A stretch of DNA of 64,000 nucleotides from Frateuria edaphi. Its GTDB lineage: Bacteria; Pseudomonadota; Gammaproteobacteria; Xanthomonadales; Rhodanobacteraceae. The translations under genes were made by a program, and so were the position numbers. The stretch is from positions 1,612,001 to 1,676,000 of the forward strand of contig NZ_CP088251.1 in assembly GCF_021117405.1 (NCBI RefSeq), given 5' to 3'. This document shows, piece by piece, positions 26,651 to 35,931 of the stretch. Numbering within the stretch: position 1 is the first letter of the stretch; each line of letters starts with the position of its first letter. The notes beneath the pieces are model-generated. The model was not told the DNA's origin, did not search any database, and saw only the letters and a list, made by a program, of their open reading frames with translations.

Positions 26651-28043
26651 GGCGCAGCGGCGGCAGGGGCGGCAGCGTGGCTTTGAGGGTGGCCACGGCG
26701 GCGTCCAGGTCGACCGAGGCCACATCGTTGGAATCGCGCAGCAACTGCTCCAGCAGCACATCCTGCGCACCTCCACGCTCGAGCGCGTAGGCGTAGGGCA
26801 GGTGGGTGAAGGTAACCATGCGGTAGCGCGCCATGAAGTGCTCCGGCGCCCGCGCAGCCAGGCGCGAGGCAAGTTCGCGCTTGGCCAGATAGCGGGGATC
26901 GGCTACCGAATCGCGCATTTCGACGTAGTTTTCCAATGCCATGGCGGCGATCGCGTCGGCGTTGGGCTGGCGGATGCGCTGGAACTCGGCGAAGGCTTCG
27001 ACCGGACCGTTGCCCTCCAGCAGCTCGGCCAACACCACCGTGTCCTCGAATCCGCAGTTCATGCCCTGGCCGTGGAAAGGCACGATGGCGTGGGCAGCGT
27101 CACCCACCAGCAACGCGCGGCCGCCGAGGTGCCAGCGCTCCAGGTAAAGCGTGGCAAGCGTGCCCACCGGATGGGCGTCGTAATCGTCGGCGAAGCTGGG
27201 CAGCAGGGGCAGCAGATCCGCGAAATCGTCCTGGAAGAACGCCTCGGCCGCGCGCGCATCCGGCACCGTGGCGAAGCTCGGGTGCGGTCCTTGCGTGGGC
27301 AGGAACAAGGTGACGGTGAAACTGCCCTCGGTGTTGGGCAAGGCGATGCACATGTAGCCGCCACGGGGCCAGATGTGCAGCGCGTTGGGTTCGATGGCGT
27401 ACTGGTCGTGGCCGCCACTGTCGCGCAGCAGCGCGTGCGGCAACCGGGAAGCGGGCGGGATTTCCAGTTCCTTGTAGCCATGCCCCAGCCACTCGGTGCG
27501 CTCGCCCAGCGGGTGGTGGGCATTCATCGCCATGCGCAGCGCGGAGCCCGCGCCGTCGGCGCCGATCACTACCGGAGCATCGAGCTCACGTTCGATGCCA
27601 TCGAGATCGGCCACGCGGATGCGGCCGGCATCGAAATCGGCCGAAACCAGGCCCTGGCCGAAATGGAAACGCACGCCAGCCGCCTCGGCGGCGTCCAGCA
27701 GCAGCATGTTGAGCCCGCCACGGGAGACAGACCAGATCACCTCGCTGTCGTCCACGCCGTAGCGCTGCAGGCCGCTGCGGCCGTCCGTGGTGTGCACCAT
27801 TCGACCGCGCATCATCACGGCGTGCTGCAGTACGTCTTCGGCCAGCCCCGCACTGCGCAACGCCTGCAGGCCGCGTTCGGCCAGGGCCAGGTTGATCGAG
27901 CGACCGCCGAGGAAGCCGGCGACGCGCGGGTCGGGGCGCTTCTCGAACACATCCACGGCGAAACCGCGGCGCGCCAGCTGCTGGGCCAGCAGCGCGCCGA
28001 CCAGGCCGCCGCCAATCAGGGTGATGGAAGGTTTGCTGCTCAT
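26643..28043 (-). CDS. kmo: Kynurenine 3-monooxygenase
   Basis: A 466-residue FAD-dependent aromatic hydroxylase that converts L-kynurenine to 3-hydroxykynurenine with NADPH and O2. The FAD-binding GGGLVGALLAQQLARRG is at the N-terminus and the second FAD motif LLVGDAAHAIVPFHGQGMNCGFED lies in the middle. The C-terminal hydrophobic helix of mitochondrial KMO is absent, as in bacterial enzymes. The ATG at 28043 gives the standard N-terminus. In Xanthomonadales the pathway supplies NAD or breaks down tryptophan; other pathway genes are not in the window. Confidence 0.94.
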   Translation of the reverse strand: MSSKPSITLIGGGLVGALLAQQLARRGFAVDVFEKRPDPRVAGFLGGRSINLALAERGLQALRSAGLAEDVLQHAVMMRGRMVHTTDGRSGLQRYGVDDSEVIWSVSRGGLNMLLLDAAEAAGVRFHFGQGLVSADFDAGRIRVADLDGIERELDAPVVIGADGAGSALRMAMNAHHPLGERTEWLGHGYKELEIPPASRLPHALLRDSGGHDQYAIEPNALHIWPRGGYMCIALPNTEGSFTVTLFLPTQGPHPSFATVPDARAAEAFFQDDFADLLPLLPSFADDYDAHPVGTLATLYLERWHLGGRALLVGDAAHAIVPFHGQGMNCGFEDTVVLAELLEGNGPVEAFAEFQRIRQPNADAIAAMALENYVEMRDSVADPRYLAKRELASRLAARAPEHFMARYRMVTFTHLPYAYALERGGAQDVLLEQLLRDSNDVASVDLDAAVATLKATLPPLPPLRHG

Positions 28044-28348
28044 GGGCGATCCGTTGCGGGCATCGCCGAACTGTTCCGCAAGCGGCGCGGGGTTGCAATG
28101 GCTCGCTTCCCCTCCTCCGAGGAAGGGCTGGGTGCGGCGCGCCTTTTGGCTCCCCCTCCCATCCGGGGAGAGGGTTGGGGTGAGGGGCAAGTCTTGCGAA
28201 GAAGGTGGTCAAAACGAGGTTGTCGATCGACAACCCTGGAGCGATGGCTCCCCGCGAGCCCCGGCCCCTCATCCCAACCTTCTCCCCGGAGGGGAGAAGG
28301 TGCGAATGTCGTCCCGGCGGACGGCTATTTATCTGATAAAGAGCTGGC
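28044..28348. repeat. Intergenic region with an inverted pair of REP-like repeats
   Basis: These 305 bp between kmo and phaR contain no gene. They hold two related copies of a palindromic element in opposite orientation, at 28151-28188 and 28264-28302. Each has a CTCCCC..CCGGGGAG hairpin followed by GGTTGGG(G/A)TGAGGGGC. Similar elements are scattered through many proteobacterial genomes. The promoter of kmo must lie at the right-hand side of the gene start, within or beside the first copy. Confidence 0.75.
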
Positions 28349-28825
28349 TCAGCCCTTGGGGGTCTTGTTCGGCGGTGTCTGCGCGGCGGCGTCCAGGAAG
28401 CCGCGCTGCATGGTCTTCCAGGCATCCAGGTTGCGCTCGGTGAGCTCGTTGAGCATCGACCAGGGCGTTTGTCCCATCAGGCTGTTGAGCTGGGCGCGGA
28501 ACTGCTGTTGCTGGTCGAGGAAGACCTGCAGGCTGCGCTCCAGATAAGGGCCCATGAACCCCTGCAACGAATCACCGTAAAAACGGATGATCTGGCTGAG
28601 CAGTTGGGGAGAGAGCATCGGCTGCCCCTTCTCCTCGTGCTCGGAGATGATCTGCAGAAGCACCGAGCGGGTCAGGTCCTCGCCGCTCTTGGCATCGCGG
28701 ACCTCGAAGGTTTCGCCGTCCAGTACCAGCTGACGGACTTCTTCCAGCGTGATGTAGCTGGAAATCTCCGTGTCGTAGAGCCGGCGGTTCGGATACTTCT
28801 TGATGATGCGCAGTTTTTGTGCCAT
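28349..28825 (-). CDS. phaR: Polyhydroxyalkanoate synthesis repressor PhaR
   Basis: A 158-residue protein with the PHB/PHA accumulation regulator domain (RIIKKYPNRRLYDTEISSYITLEEVRQLVLDGETFEVRDAKSGEDLTRSVLLQI read in short blocks) and the C-terminal PHB-acc region. It represses phasin and PHA synthesis genes by binding DNA or PHA. No pha biosynthesis genes are nearby. The ATG at 28825 is supported by the conserved start MAQKLRIIKKYPN; an upstream ATG at 28870 lacks support. Confidence 0.93.
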   Translation of the reverse strand: MAQKLRIIKKYPNRRLYDTEISSYITLEEVRQLVLDGETFEVRDAKSGEDLTRSVLLQIISEHEEKGQPMLSPQLLSQIIRFYGDSLQGFMGPYLERSLQVFLDQQQQFRAQLNSLMGQTPWSMLNELTERNLDAWKTMQRGFLDAAAQTPPNKTPKG

Positions 28826-28913
28826 GCGGCACACGCTAGCAGAAGGTATTGCGCTGCACCAGACATCCATGCTGCACCCGCCGGTGCAGCAAAGAAACCC
28901 ATGCCGCTACGCG

Positions 28914-30467
28914 TCAATGGCCTACCGCACCGCCCGCGCTGCCGAACGGCGGCCGGGCGAACCACAGGATCGGGATCAGCAGAACGAACAGCACCGCGCA
29001 GGCGAGGAATACGTCGTTCACCGCCAAAGTCAGCGATTCGCGGGTGACCAGCTGGTTAAGCAGACCGAGGCCCTGCGTGTGCGACATGCCCATGTGCGTT
29101 GCCTGCTGCAGAAAGCCGGTGGCGGCCGTGTGCGTGGTGTCGATGTTTTCGGTCAGCGTGGCGTGGTGGGTTTCGCCGCGGTGCTGCCACAGCGTCACCG
29201 TCACCGCGGTGGAGATGCTCGATCCCATCGTGCGGCAGAAGTTGGACAGGCCGGTGGCGCTGGCGATCTGCTCCGGCGGCAGGCCGGAGAGGTAGATCTG
29301 GTTGAGGGGGATGAAGAAGCAGGGAATGGCAATGCCCATCACGAAGCGCGGCCATACCAGTGACGAGAACGAGGCCAGGCTGTTGAACGTGGAGAACCAG
29401 TAGGACGTGATCGCAAACACGATGAAGGAGAACGTCACCACGCCGCGCAGGTCGAGCCGGTGCATGTTGCGGCCCAATATGGGCGCCATCAGGAAGGCCA
29501 GCACGCCCACCGGTGCGGTGGCCAGACCTGCCCAGGTGGCGGTGTAGTTGAGCGTCACCTGCAGCCACAGCGGGAACACCACGTTGATGCCGAAGAAGGC
29601 GAACATGCCGAGCGTCAGGGCAATCACGCCCACGGTGAAGTTGCGCTCCTTGAACAGCGCCAGGTCCACGATCGGGTGCTTGGCATGCAGTTCCCACACG
29701 ATCAGGAAGGTGAGGCAGACCAGCGCGATGATCCCGAGCGTGGTGATCATCGGCGAGGCGAACCAGTCGTGGTCGTTGCCGTTATCCAGCATGAACTGCA
29801 GCGCGCCCACGCCGATCACCAGCAGTCCCAGCCCGACCGCGTCGATCGGCGTCTTGGCGGTCTTCGTCTCGCGCTTGTGCAGCAGGCCCCAGGTGATCAC
29901 CGCCGCGGCCAGGCCCACCGGCAGGTTGATGTAGAAGATCCACGGCCATGAGAAGTTGTCGGTCAACCAGCCGCCCAGGATCGGGCCGAAGATCGGCGCG
30001 ACCACCACGGTCATCGCCCACAGCGCCAGCGCGATCCCTTGCTTGGCTTTGGGATAGCTGGACAGCAACAGCGTGAGCGAAAGCGCCACCATCGGGCCGG
30101 AACCGGCGCCCTGCAGCAGGCGCGCGATCACCAGCAGCGGCATCGAGGTCGCCAGTCCGCACACCATCGAGAAGGTGACGAACAGCAGCACCGACACGAC
30201 GAAGCTGCGCACCTCGCCGAATCGCCGCGCGATCCAGCCCGTCAACGGCTGCATGATCGCGCTGGCCAGCGCATAGGAGCTAATCGTCCAGGTGCCTTCG
30301 CTCGGGCTCACGCCCAGGCTGCCGGCGATGTGCGGCACGGCTACGTTGACGATGGTCATGTCCAGCACTTCCATGAAAGTGCTGAACGCGACGGCGATGG
30401 TGAGCAGTACCAGCGCGCTGCCGTGGAGGGGCGGCAGCGGCTTGGTGTCGTTGGGCGTGGCGGCCAT
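28914..30467 (-). CDS. emrB: EmrB/DHA2-family MFS drug exporter
   Basis: A 517-residue, 14-helix major facilitator of the DHA2 (EmrB/QacA) family. Typical motifs are LDMTIVNVAVPHIAGSLG in helix 1, RRFGEVR between helices 2 and 3, ARLLQGAGSGPMV, and GPILGGWL in helix 5. It works as the inner-membrane part of a tripartite pump with the adaptor directly upstream. It is the last gene of the marR-nodT-emrA-emrB operon. Confidence 0.93.
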   Translation of the reverse strand: MAATPNDTKPLPPLHGSALVLLTIAVAFSTFMEVLDMTIVNVAVPHIAGSLGVSPSEGTWTISSYALASAIMQPLTGWIARRFGEVRSFVVSVLLFVTFSMVCGLATSMPLLVIARLLQGAGSGPMVALSLTLLLSSYPKAKQGIALALWAMTVVVAPIFGPILGGWLTDNFSWPWIFYINLPVGLAAAVITWGLLHKRETKTAKTPIDAVGLGLLVIGVGALQFMLDNGNDHDWFASPMITTLGIIALVCLTFLIVWELHAKHPIVDLALFKERNFTVGVIALTLGMFAFFGINVVFPLWLQVTLNYTATWAGLATAPVGVLAFLMAPILGRNMHRLDLRGVVTFSFIVFAITSYWFSTFNSLASFSSLVWPRFVMGIAIPCFFIPLNQIYLSGLPPEQIASATGLSNFCRTMGSSISTAVTVTLWQHRGETHHATLTENIDTTHTAATGFLQQATHMGMSHTQGLGLLNQLVTRESLTLAVNDVFLACAVLFVLLIPILWFARPPFGSAGGAVGH

Positions 30468-30484
30468 GGGGCGGGGCCTTCAGG

Positions 30485-31681
30485 TTATTTGGCGGCGCGG
30501 GGCAGGTTGGCCTGGATGATGTGCCGGGCTTCGTCATCGGCCTTGTCCATCAGGCGGTCGTACACGCTCGTCTCGGCAACAGGCTGTTGCGCCGGCGCCT
30601 GCGCCAGCACTGGGCCGCGATCGTCGGAGATGTCCACGGTTACATCGGTCGACAGGCCCACGCGCAGCGGATGCTTGTCCAGCTCCTTGTTGTCCAGCGC
30701 GATGCGCACCGGCACGCGCTGCACCACCTTGATCCAGTTGCCGGTGGCGTTTTGCGCCGGCAGCAGCGAGAAGGCGCTGCCGGTGCCGGCGCCCAGGCCG
30801 ACCACCTTGCCGTGATACTCGACGTCGCCACCATAGATGTCGGCCTCGACGGTCGCGGGCTGGCCGATACGGATATGCTGCAACTGGCCTTCCTTGAAGT
30901 TGGCGTCGATCCACAGATCGTGCAGCGGCACCACGGTCATCAACTGCTGGCCAGGCGCGATGCTGTTGCCCAGTTGCACGCTGCGCTGGGCCACATAGCC
31001 GGAGACCGGGGCCAGAATCGCGTTGCGCTGCGCGGCGATCCAGGCGGCGCGGAAATTGGCGCGGGCCTGCAACACGGATGGGTTCTCGGCCACATCCGTA
31101 CCCTCGACTGCGGCGTGCGCGGCTGCGGCCTGCGCCTTGGCCGCATCCAGCCCGGCACGCGCCTGCGCCACGCCATCGCGCAGGTGCTGCACGATCTCGG
31201 GCGATTCGGCATGCGCGCCCAGCAGCGGCAAGTGGCGTTTGAGGTCGGCCTCCAGCTTGTCCAGCTCCAGCTTGCGCGCGGTCACCTGCGCATCGGCGCC
31301 GCTGGCCGAACTGGTCTGCTGGCGCACGCCGCGCACCGCCTGGGCCAGCGCGCTGCGCGCTTGCGCAAGACGAACCTGGGCATCGGTCGGGTCGAGCTTG
31401 ACCAATACCTGGCCGGCCTCCACGCGCTGTGTGTCGTCGGCCATGATCGCCACCACGGTGCCGGGCACCTGCGCTGAGATCGTCACCTGGTTGCCGCCGA
31501 CGTAGGCGTTGTCGGTCTTCTCGCGGTGCGAGAACACGAACAGCCACAGCAGCAACCAGATGAGCGCGACCAGGATGAACACGGCGGCCACGATGATCAG
31601 CGCCCGGCGCCGCTTGGCCGGGTTCTTGGCGGCCAGGCCGCTGTCGTTGTCGGCGTGCTTGTCGGCTTCAGTGGCGCTCAT
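30485..31681 (-). CDS. emrA: EmrA/HlyD-type membrane fusion protein
   Basis: A 398-residue periplasmic adaptor. The N-terminal helix (ALIIVAAVFILVALIWLLLWLFV) is followed by the biotinyl-lipoyl half-motif NAYVGGNQVTISAQVPGTVV, a helical hairpin rich in Gln/Ala, and a beta-barrel domain (IDANFKEGQLQHIRIGQPATVEAD). It bridges the MFS pump and the outer-membrane factor. It overlaps the outer-membrane-factor gene by 14 bases and lies 17 bp before emrB. Confidence 0.93.
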   Translation of the reverse strand: MSATEADKHADNDSGLAAKNPAKRRRALIIVAAVFILVALIWLLLWLFVFSHREKTDNAYVGGNQVTISAQVPGTVVAIMADDTQRVEAGQVLVKLDPTDAQVRLAQARSALAQAVRGVRQQTSSASGADAQVTARKLELDKLEADLKRHLPLLGAHAESPEIVQHLRDGVAQARAGLDAAKAQAAAAHAAVEGTDVAENPSVLQARANFRAAWIAAQRNAILAPVSGYVAQRSVQLGNSIAPGQQLMTVVPLHDLWIDANFKEGQLQHIRIGQPATVEADIYGGDVEYHGKVVGLGAGTGSAFSLLPAQNATGNWIKVVQRVPVRIALDNKELDKHPLRVGLSTDVTVDISDDRGPVLAQAPAQQPVAETSVYDRLMDKADDEARHIIQANLPRAAK

Positions 31682-33143
31682 GGTCGACTCCGGGGGAAGG
31701 GGTGTTGGATGCGGTTTCGGAAGGGGCTTCGCTGCGGTAGCCGCCGCCGAGCGCCTTGATCAGCGCCAAATCGGTGGCCAACGCCTGCGCGTGGAGCTGG
31801 GTCTGCGCGTCGCGCTGCTGCAGCAGGACGAGTTCGGCGGCGAGGCTTTCGCGACCATCGCGCACACCCTGGCGCAGGCGCGCCTGGGCGTTGGCGAGCA
31901 GGCGCTCGTCCGCGGTCAGTTGCGCGTGTTGCTGCTTACGCTGCGCGGCCAGTTGCTCGGCTCCCAACGCCTGCGTGGCGACGTCGCGCGCGGCCGCCAG
32001 CACCGTGCTGCGGTACTGCGCCACGGCGCTGTCGAGCTGGGCGCGGCTGAGGCCATAGTTCGCCTCGAGTGCGCCGCCTTCGAAGATCGGCAGGTGCAGC
32101 GCCGGCGTCACCGCAAAGACGCGGCTGCCGGCGGTGAACAGCTTGCCCATGTCGATGCTGGACAGGCCAGCCAGCGCCGTGAGGCTGAGGTCCGGAAAGA
32201 ACTGCGCGCGCGCCACGTCGGTCTGCTTGAGGGTCGCCTCGACCTGCCAGCGGCTGGCGGCGATGTCCGGACGACGGGCGACGAGATCGAGGCTGGCGTT
32301 GCCGGGAAGCCCCGGGGCGACCGCCGGCAGCGGGCGCGCCGTGAGCTCCGGCAACTGCGCCGGCGCCACGCCCAGCAACGAGGCGAGCACCACGCGATTG
32401 ATCTTGGCCGCGCCCTCGATCGCGGTGCGCATCTGCCTCAGTTGAGCGAGCTGCGCCCGCGCCTGCTCGGCGGTGTCGGCCAGGTCGACGCCCTGGCGCA
32501 CGCGCAACTGGGCGATGTGCAGCAGTTGTTCACCGGCGGCGATCGACCTGTCGGCGAGCGCAAGCCGGGCCTGGTCGGCCTGCCAGCCAAAGTAGGTGCT
32601 GGCAACGGCATATTGCAGTGCCAGTGCGGCCGCGCTGCGCTGTGCCTCGGCGGCGTGCGCCTGGTCCAGCGCCGCTTCCACCGTCGCCCGCTTCTTGCCC
32701 CACCAGTCGAATTCGTACTTCAACTGCACGCCGAGGTCGGCCTGGCTGTACCAGGTGAAGCCGAGGAATTGCGCGGGAATGAGGCCGTGCTCGCTCATAC
32801 GCTGGCGCGAATACTGGACGTTGCCGTTGACCGTCAGCCCCATTTGCGCCGCGGCCAGCCGTGCGGACTCCTCGGCGCTCTGTACACGGCTCTGCGCCAG
32901 CGCGAGATCCGGCGCCTGGCGCAGGGCGCGGTCCATCAGGTCGTCGAGCTGCGGATCGTCATAGGCATGCCACCACTGCGCATCGGGCCAGCCGGCGCGA
33001 ATGGCGGTTTCCAGGCCGGCGAGCGGCACGTCGTCGCGAAGTTGCGGCGAGGACAGCTTCGCCGGCGGCGTGGCGCACGCGACCAGCGCCAGCGCGATTG
33101 CCGCGGCCAGCGCGGTGCGAAGGCGGAGCAGGGCAGGTTTCAT
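31668..33143 (-). CDS. NodT-family outer-membrane efflux lipoprotein
   Basis: A 491-residue TolC-like channel with a lipoprotein signal (LALVACATPP, with the lipidated Cys in VAC). Two OEP domains carry the repeated helical pattern (ALRQAPDLALAQSRVQSAEESARLAAAQ and ARRPDIAASRWQVEATLKQTDVARAQFFPDLSLTA read in short blocks). It is the outer-membrane part of the same tripartite pump. The ATG overlaps the marR stop (ATGA). Confidence 0.93.
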   Translation of the reverse strand: MKPALLRLRTALAAAIALALVACATPPAKLSSPQLRDDVPLAGLETAIRAGWPDAQWWHAYDDPQLDDLMDRALRQAPDLALAQSRVQSAEESARLAAAQMGLTVNGNVQYSRQRMSEHGLIPAQFLGFTWYSQADLGVQLKYEFDWWGKKRATVEAALDQAHAAEAQRSAAALALQYAVASTYFGWQADQARLALADRSIAAGEQLLHIAQLRVRQGVDLADTAEQARAQLAQLRQMRTAIEGAAKINRVVLASLLGVAPAQLPELTARPLPAVAPGLPGNASLDLVARRPDIAASRWQVEATLKQTDVARAQFFPDLSLTALAGLSSIDMGKLFTAGSRVFAVTPALHLPIFEGGALEANYGLSRAQLDSAVAQYRSTVLAAARDVATQALGAEQLAAQRKQQHAQLTADERLLANAQARLRQGVRDGRESLAAELVLLQQRDAQTQLHAQALATDLALIKALGGGYRSEAPSETASNTPSPGVDHERH

Positions 33144-33676
33144 GGAACGTCCTTCGGGGAGGGGGTCTCGTCCAGCTGATCGAGGTTGTCGGCGAGCTTG
33201 CGCAGCAGGCGGCTGAAACTGCGCTTGTCGGCCTCGTTGAAACCAACGAATGCCGCGCTGACGCGCGGAAACAGGGGCGGCAGCAGCTTCTGCACGAAGC
33301 GCCGCCCGGCAGGGGTGATACGGATGACCACGCGGCGGCGGTCTTCCTCGCTGGCGCCACGCGTGATCAGCCTGCGCTTGACCAGCGCGTTGGCGATGCG
33401 GGTCATGTTGGTCGCGCCCTGCGAGGTGTATTCGCAGAGCTCGCCGGGCGTGGAACTGCCGTCGGGGCGGCTGTACAGGATCATCAGCGTGAGGAAATCG
33501 CTGTGGTTGATCTTGTTGGGTTTGAGCGCCTCTTCCACGGCTTCGTCGAAGGCATGGCCGACCATGAGCAGCAGACGGGTCAGACGCGCTTCGGTTGCTG
33601 GGATGTCGGGGATGACCTGGCTCACGCGGCCGATCCCCTCGTCCATCATTGCGATGCAGTCGCCCAGACGTGCCAT
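33140..33676 (-). CDS. MarR-family transcriptional repressor
   Basis: A 178-residue winged-helix regulator. The DNA-binding part contains SSTPGELCEYTSQGATNMTRIANALVKRRLI and the wing SEEDRRRVVIRITPAGRRFV (shown as short blocks). It is the first gene of the efflux operon and almost certainly controls it, with a phenolic or other drug ligand releasing repression. Similarity to FarR/EmrR is inferred from context. Internal Met codons at residues 10 and 11 are possible alternative starts. Confidence 0.9.
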   Translation of the reverse strand: MARLGDCIAMMDEGIGRVSQVIPDIPATEARLTRLLLMVGHAFDEAVEEALKPNKINHSDFLTLMILYSRPDGSSTPGELCEYTSQGATNMTRIANALVKRRLITRGASEEDRRRVVIRITPAGRRFVQKLLPPLFPRVSAAFVGFNEADKRSFSRLLRKLADNLDQLDETPSPKDVP

Positions 33677-33689
33677 TTCACCAGCTCAT

Positions 33690-33704
33690 ATTTCACCAGT
33701 GAAC
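33690..33704 (-). promoter_or_regulatory. Putative MarR operator
   Basis: The inverted repeat TTCAC-CA-GTGAA (33692-33703) lies 16 bases upstream of the marR start. Its left arm is repeated as ATTTCACCAG at 33675-33684 and 33690-33699, a 15-bp period. Position and form fit an autoregulatory MarR site that would also control the efflux genes. Confidence 0.5.
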
Positions 33705-33798
33705 AAAAATAGCGCGGGCGCGAAAGACAGGCAAGTGCCGGTAGCGCCGTGGAATGGACCTTTCGCGCGACGCACGGGCGCGCGCGCAAGGTGCGCTT

Positions 33799-34617
33799 CT
33801 ACAGCAACGCCGAGGGCGGGAGGCCGAACAGGCGGCAGGCGTTCGCCGTAGTGGCAGCGGCGACGGCCTCGGGGGTCTCGCCGCGCAGCTCGGCAATCGC
33901 CTGCAGCGTTTCCAGCATGCGAACCGGCTCGTTGCGCGTGCCCTGGCGCCCTGCGTTCGGCTGGTCGGGCGCGTCCGTTTCCAGTAACAGGCAATCGATC
34001 GGCATGTCCGAGACCAGGCGTCGCAGTCGCTTGGCGCGGGGATAGGTGATCGGGCCGCCGATGCCGAGCATGAAACCCATTTCGTAGAGCCGCTCGGCCT
34101 GCTGCTCGCTCCCCGCGAAACTGTGCACGACGCCACGAAGGTCGGGGAATCGCCGCAAGGCGAGCACGACCTCCTCGACCGCACGACGGGCGTGCACAAT
34201 CACCGGCAAGCCGAGCTCCCCGGCCAGTGCCAATTGTTCCTCGAAGTAATGCTGCTGAAGGTCGCGGTCGAGTTCCTCCACGTAGAAGTCCAGCCCGATC
34301 TCGCCCAGCGCGACGGCGGTGCCGTGACCGAGGCGCTCGCGCAACAGTCGCAGATGCTCGGGACGGTGCCGCGAGAGGAACAGCGGATGCAGGCCGTAGG
34401 CCGGATAGAGTCCCTCGTGGCCTTGGCACAAGGCGTCGATGCGCGGCCAGCTCTCGGCGTCGATGCCCGGCACGATCATCTGCCGCACGCCCGCAGCGGC
34501 AGCGCACGCGAGGACCTGCGCGCGGTCGGTGTCGAAACTGGCGTCGTCGATGTGCACGTGGCTGTCGACCAGCCAGGGGCCGGGCCGGGACAGAGGCGGA
34601 TGTGAGTGTTCCGTCAC
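33799..34617 (-). CDS. TatD-family metal-dependent hydrolase
   Basis: A 272-residue TIM-barrel metalloenzyme of the TatD DNase family. Metal ligands are visible: H20 and H22 in DSHVHID, a Glu in ALGEIGLDFY, His in VIVHARRA and GVVHSFAG, and Asp in LLLETDAPD. The start is a GTG at 34617 with AGGTGA upstream. TatD proteins act as 3'-5' exonucleases or unknown amidohydrolases. It stands alone, convergent to nothing and divergent from the glycine-zipper gene. Confidence 0.92.
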   Translation of the reverse strand: MTEHSHPPLSRPGPWLVDSHVHIDDASFDTDRAQVLACAAAAGVRQMIVPGIDAESWPRIDALCQGHEGLYPAYGLHPLFLSRHRPEHLRLLRERLGHGTAVALGEIGLDFYVEELDRDLQQHYFEEQLALAGELGLPVIVHARRAVEEVVLALRRFPDLRGVVHSFAGSEQQAERLYEMGFMLGIGGPITYPRAKRLRRLVSDMPIDCLLLETDAPDQPNAGRQGTRNEPVRMLETLQAIAELRGETPEAVAAATTANACRLFGLPPSALL

Positions 34618-34755
34618 GCGTTCGTCACCTGGGTTGCGCGTAGGGAGGAATGTCTAGGCCGGATTCAGTATGGCGAAGGTTCAATGGTTCCGCAGGTGAA
34701 TGGTGGACGCATGGCGCGCCCGCCACGCCGCAATGAAACGAAGGAGATGCAAGTC

Positions 34756-35340
34756 ATGAACAGGTTGATGGTCAATGCGCTTCAGGTGGGAATCGCGGCA
34801 TCGCTCGCGATGGGCATTTCGGCTTGCAACCGCGACGCCAGTGCCGATGCCGGCCTGGCCAACGCCCAGTCCAGCGCCACGGCCGCGGACAACGGCGTCA
34901 AGTACGCGCGCGTGGTGAGCGTGGACCCGGTGCGCAAGACGGTGAACAATCCCCACCAGGTTTGTCACGACGAAGCGGTCACGCACAGCGAACCGCCCAA
35001 GGACCAGCATCAGATCGCCGGCACGGCAATCGGTGCGGTCGCCGGTGGCCTGCTCGGCCACCAGGTCGGCGGCGGCAAGGGCAAGACCCTTGCAACGGTG
35101 GCTGGCGCGGTCGCGGGTGGCTATGCAGGCAAGAAGATCCAGGAGAAGCGCCAGCAGCCGACCGTCACCACGACGACCGAGCGCAAGTGCGAGACGGTCA
35201 ACGACAGCAGCACCAAGGTGGTCGGTTACAACGTGCGCTACGAGTACAACGGCGTCACCCGCACGGTGCGGATGGACCACGACCCGGGCGATCGCGTCCA
35301 GGTGCAGGAAGGCGTCGTTGCCGTTTCGGACGCGCATTGA
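34756..35340 (+). CDS. Glycine-zipper 2TM envelope protein
   Basis: A 194-residue protein with an N-terminal signal (MVNALQVGIAASLAMGISACNRD; ISAC resembles a lipobox). A glycine-zipper hairpin follows (IAGTAIGAVAGGLLGHQVGGG and LATVAGAVAGGYAGKKIQEK), then a beta-rich C-terminal domain (VVGYNVRYEYNGVTRTVRMDHDPG). This is the Rickettsia 17-kDa antigen/SlyB-type architecture of outer-membrane lipoproteins. AAGGAG at 34741-34746 fits the ATG at 34756; the in-frame ATG at 34747 touches that site and is unlikely. A paralogue follows 78 bp downstream. Confidence 0.88.
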   Translation: MNRLMVNALQVGIAASLAMGISACNRDASADAGLANAQSSATAADNGVKYARVVSVDPVRKTVNNPHQVCHDEAVTHSEPPKDQHQIAGTAIGAVAGGLLGHQVGGGKGKTLATVAGAVAGGYAGKKIQEKRQQPTVTTTTERKCETVNDSSTKVVGYNVRYEYNGVTRTVRMDHDPGDRVQVQEGVVAVSDAH

Positions 35341-35418
35341 TGGTCTGACGTTCCCTACGCGGTCCATGGACGGACCGTTCGCGATCATCGACTCAACCCC
35401 ACATCGAGGAGTCGCGCC

Positions 35419-35904
35419 ATGACGTTCAACCGATCCCGCAATCTCGCTCTCGCCACCGCTCTGGCGGGTAGCCTCGCCCTCGGTGGCTGCGCCACCGGGC
35501 CAGGCAACAATGGCGGTTACAACAACGGTGGCTACCAGAGTTCCGGCTACGGCAGCACGCGCTGCCAGAGCTGCGGAGTGGTGCAGGATATCCAGCAGGT
35601 CTACGTGGAGGATGGCGGCCATGGCACCCTGGGCGCGGTCATCGGCGCGGTGGCCGGCGGCGTGCTGGGCAACCAGGTGGGCAAGGGCAACGGCCGCAAG
35701 GCCGCCACTGTTGCCGGTGCAGTGGCCGGCGGCGTGGTAGGCAACCAGGTCGGCAAGCGCAGTGGTAACGGCGAGGTTCCGGCTTGGCGGGTCACGGTGC
35801 GCCTGGATAACGGGCAGTACGCCACGGTGACACAGAAGGAAGATCCTGGCCTTCGCGTGGGCGACTACGCACAGGTTCGGGGTGACCACGTTTACGCCAT
35901 GTAG
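35419..35904 (+). CDS. Glycine-zipper 2TM lipoprotein
   Basis: A 161-residue lipoprotein. The lipobox is LGGCATGP and a Gly/Asn/Tyr-rich linker with a CQSC pair follows. Two glycine-zipper helices are next (LGAVIGAVAGGVLGNQVGKG and AATVAGAVAGGVVGNQVGKR), then a C-terminal strand domain. The same architecture as the preceding gene suggests an ancient duplication, and both are probably outer-membrane stability proteins. A GAGGAG ribosome-binding site precedes the ATG, and a strong terminator follows. Confidence 0.88.
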   Translation: MTFNRSRNLALATALAGSLALGGCATGPGNNGGYNNGGYQSSGYGSTRCQSCGVVQDIQQVYVEDGGHGTLGAVIGAVAGGVLGNQVGKGNGRKAATVAGAVAGGVVGNQVGKRSGNGEVPAWRVTVRLDNGQYATVTQKEDPGLRVGDYAQVRGDHVYAM

Positions 35905-35931
35905 CCTGCGGACGTATAAGCGTCCAAAAAG

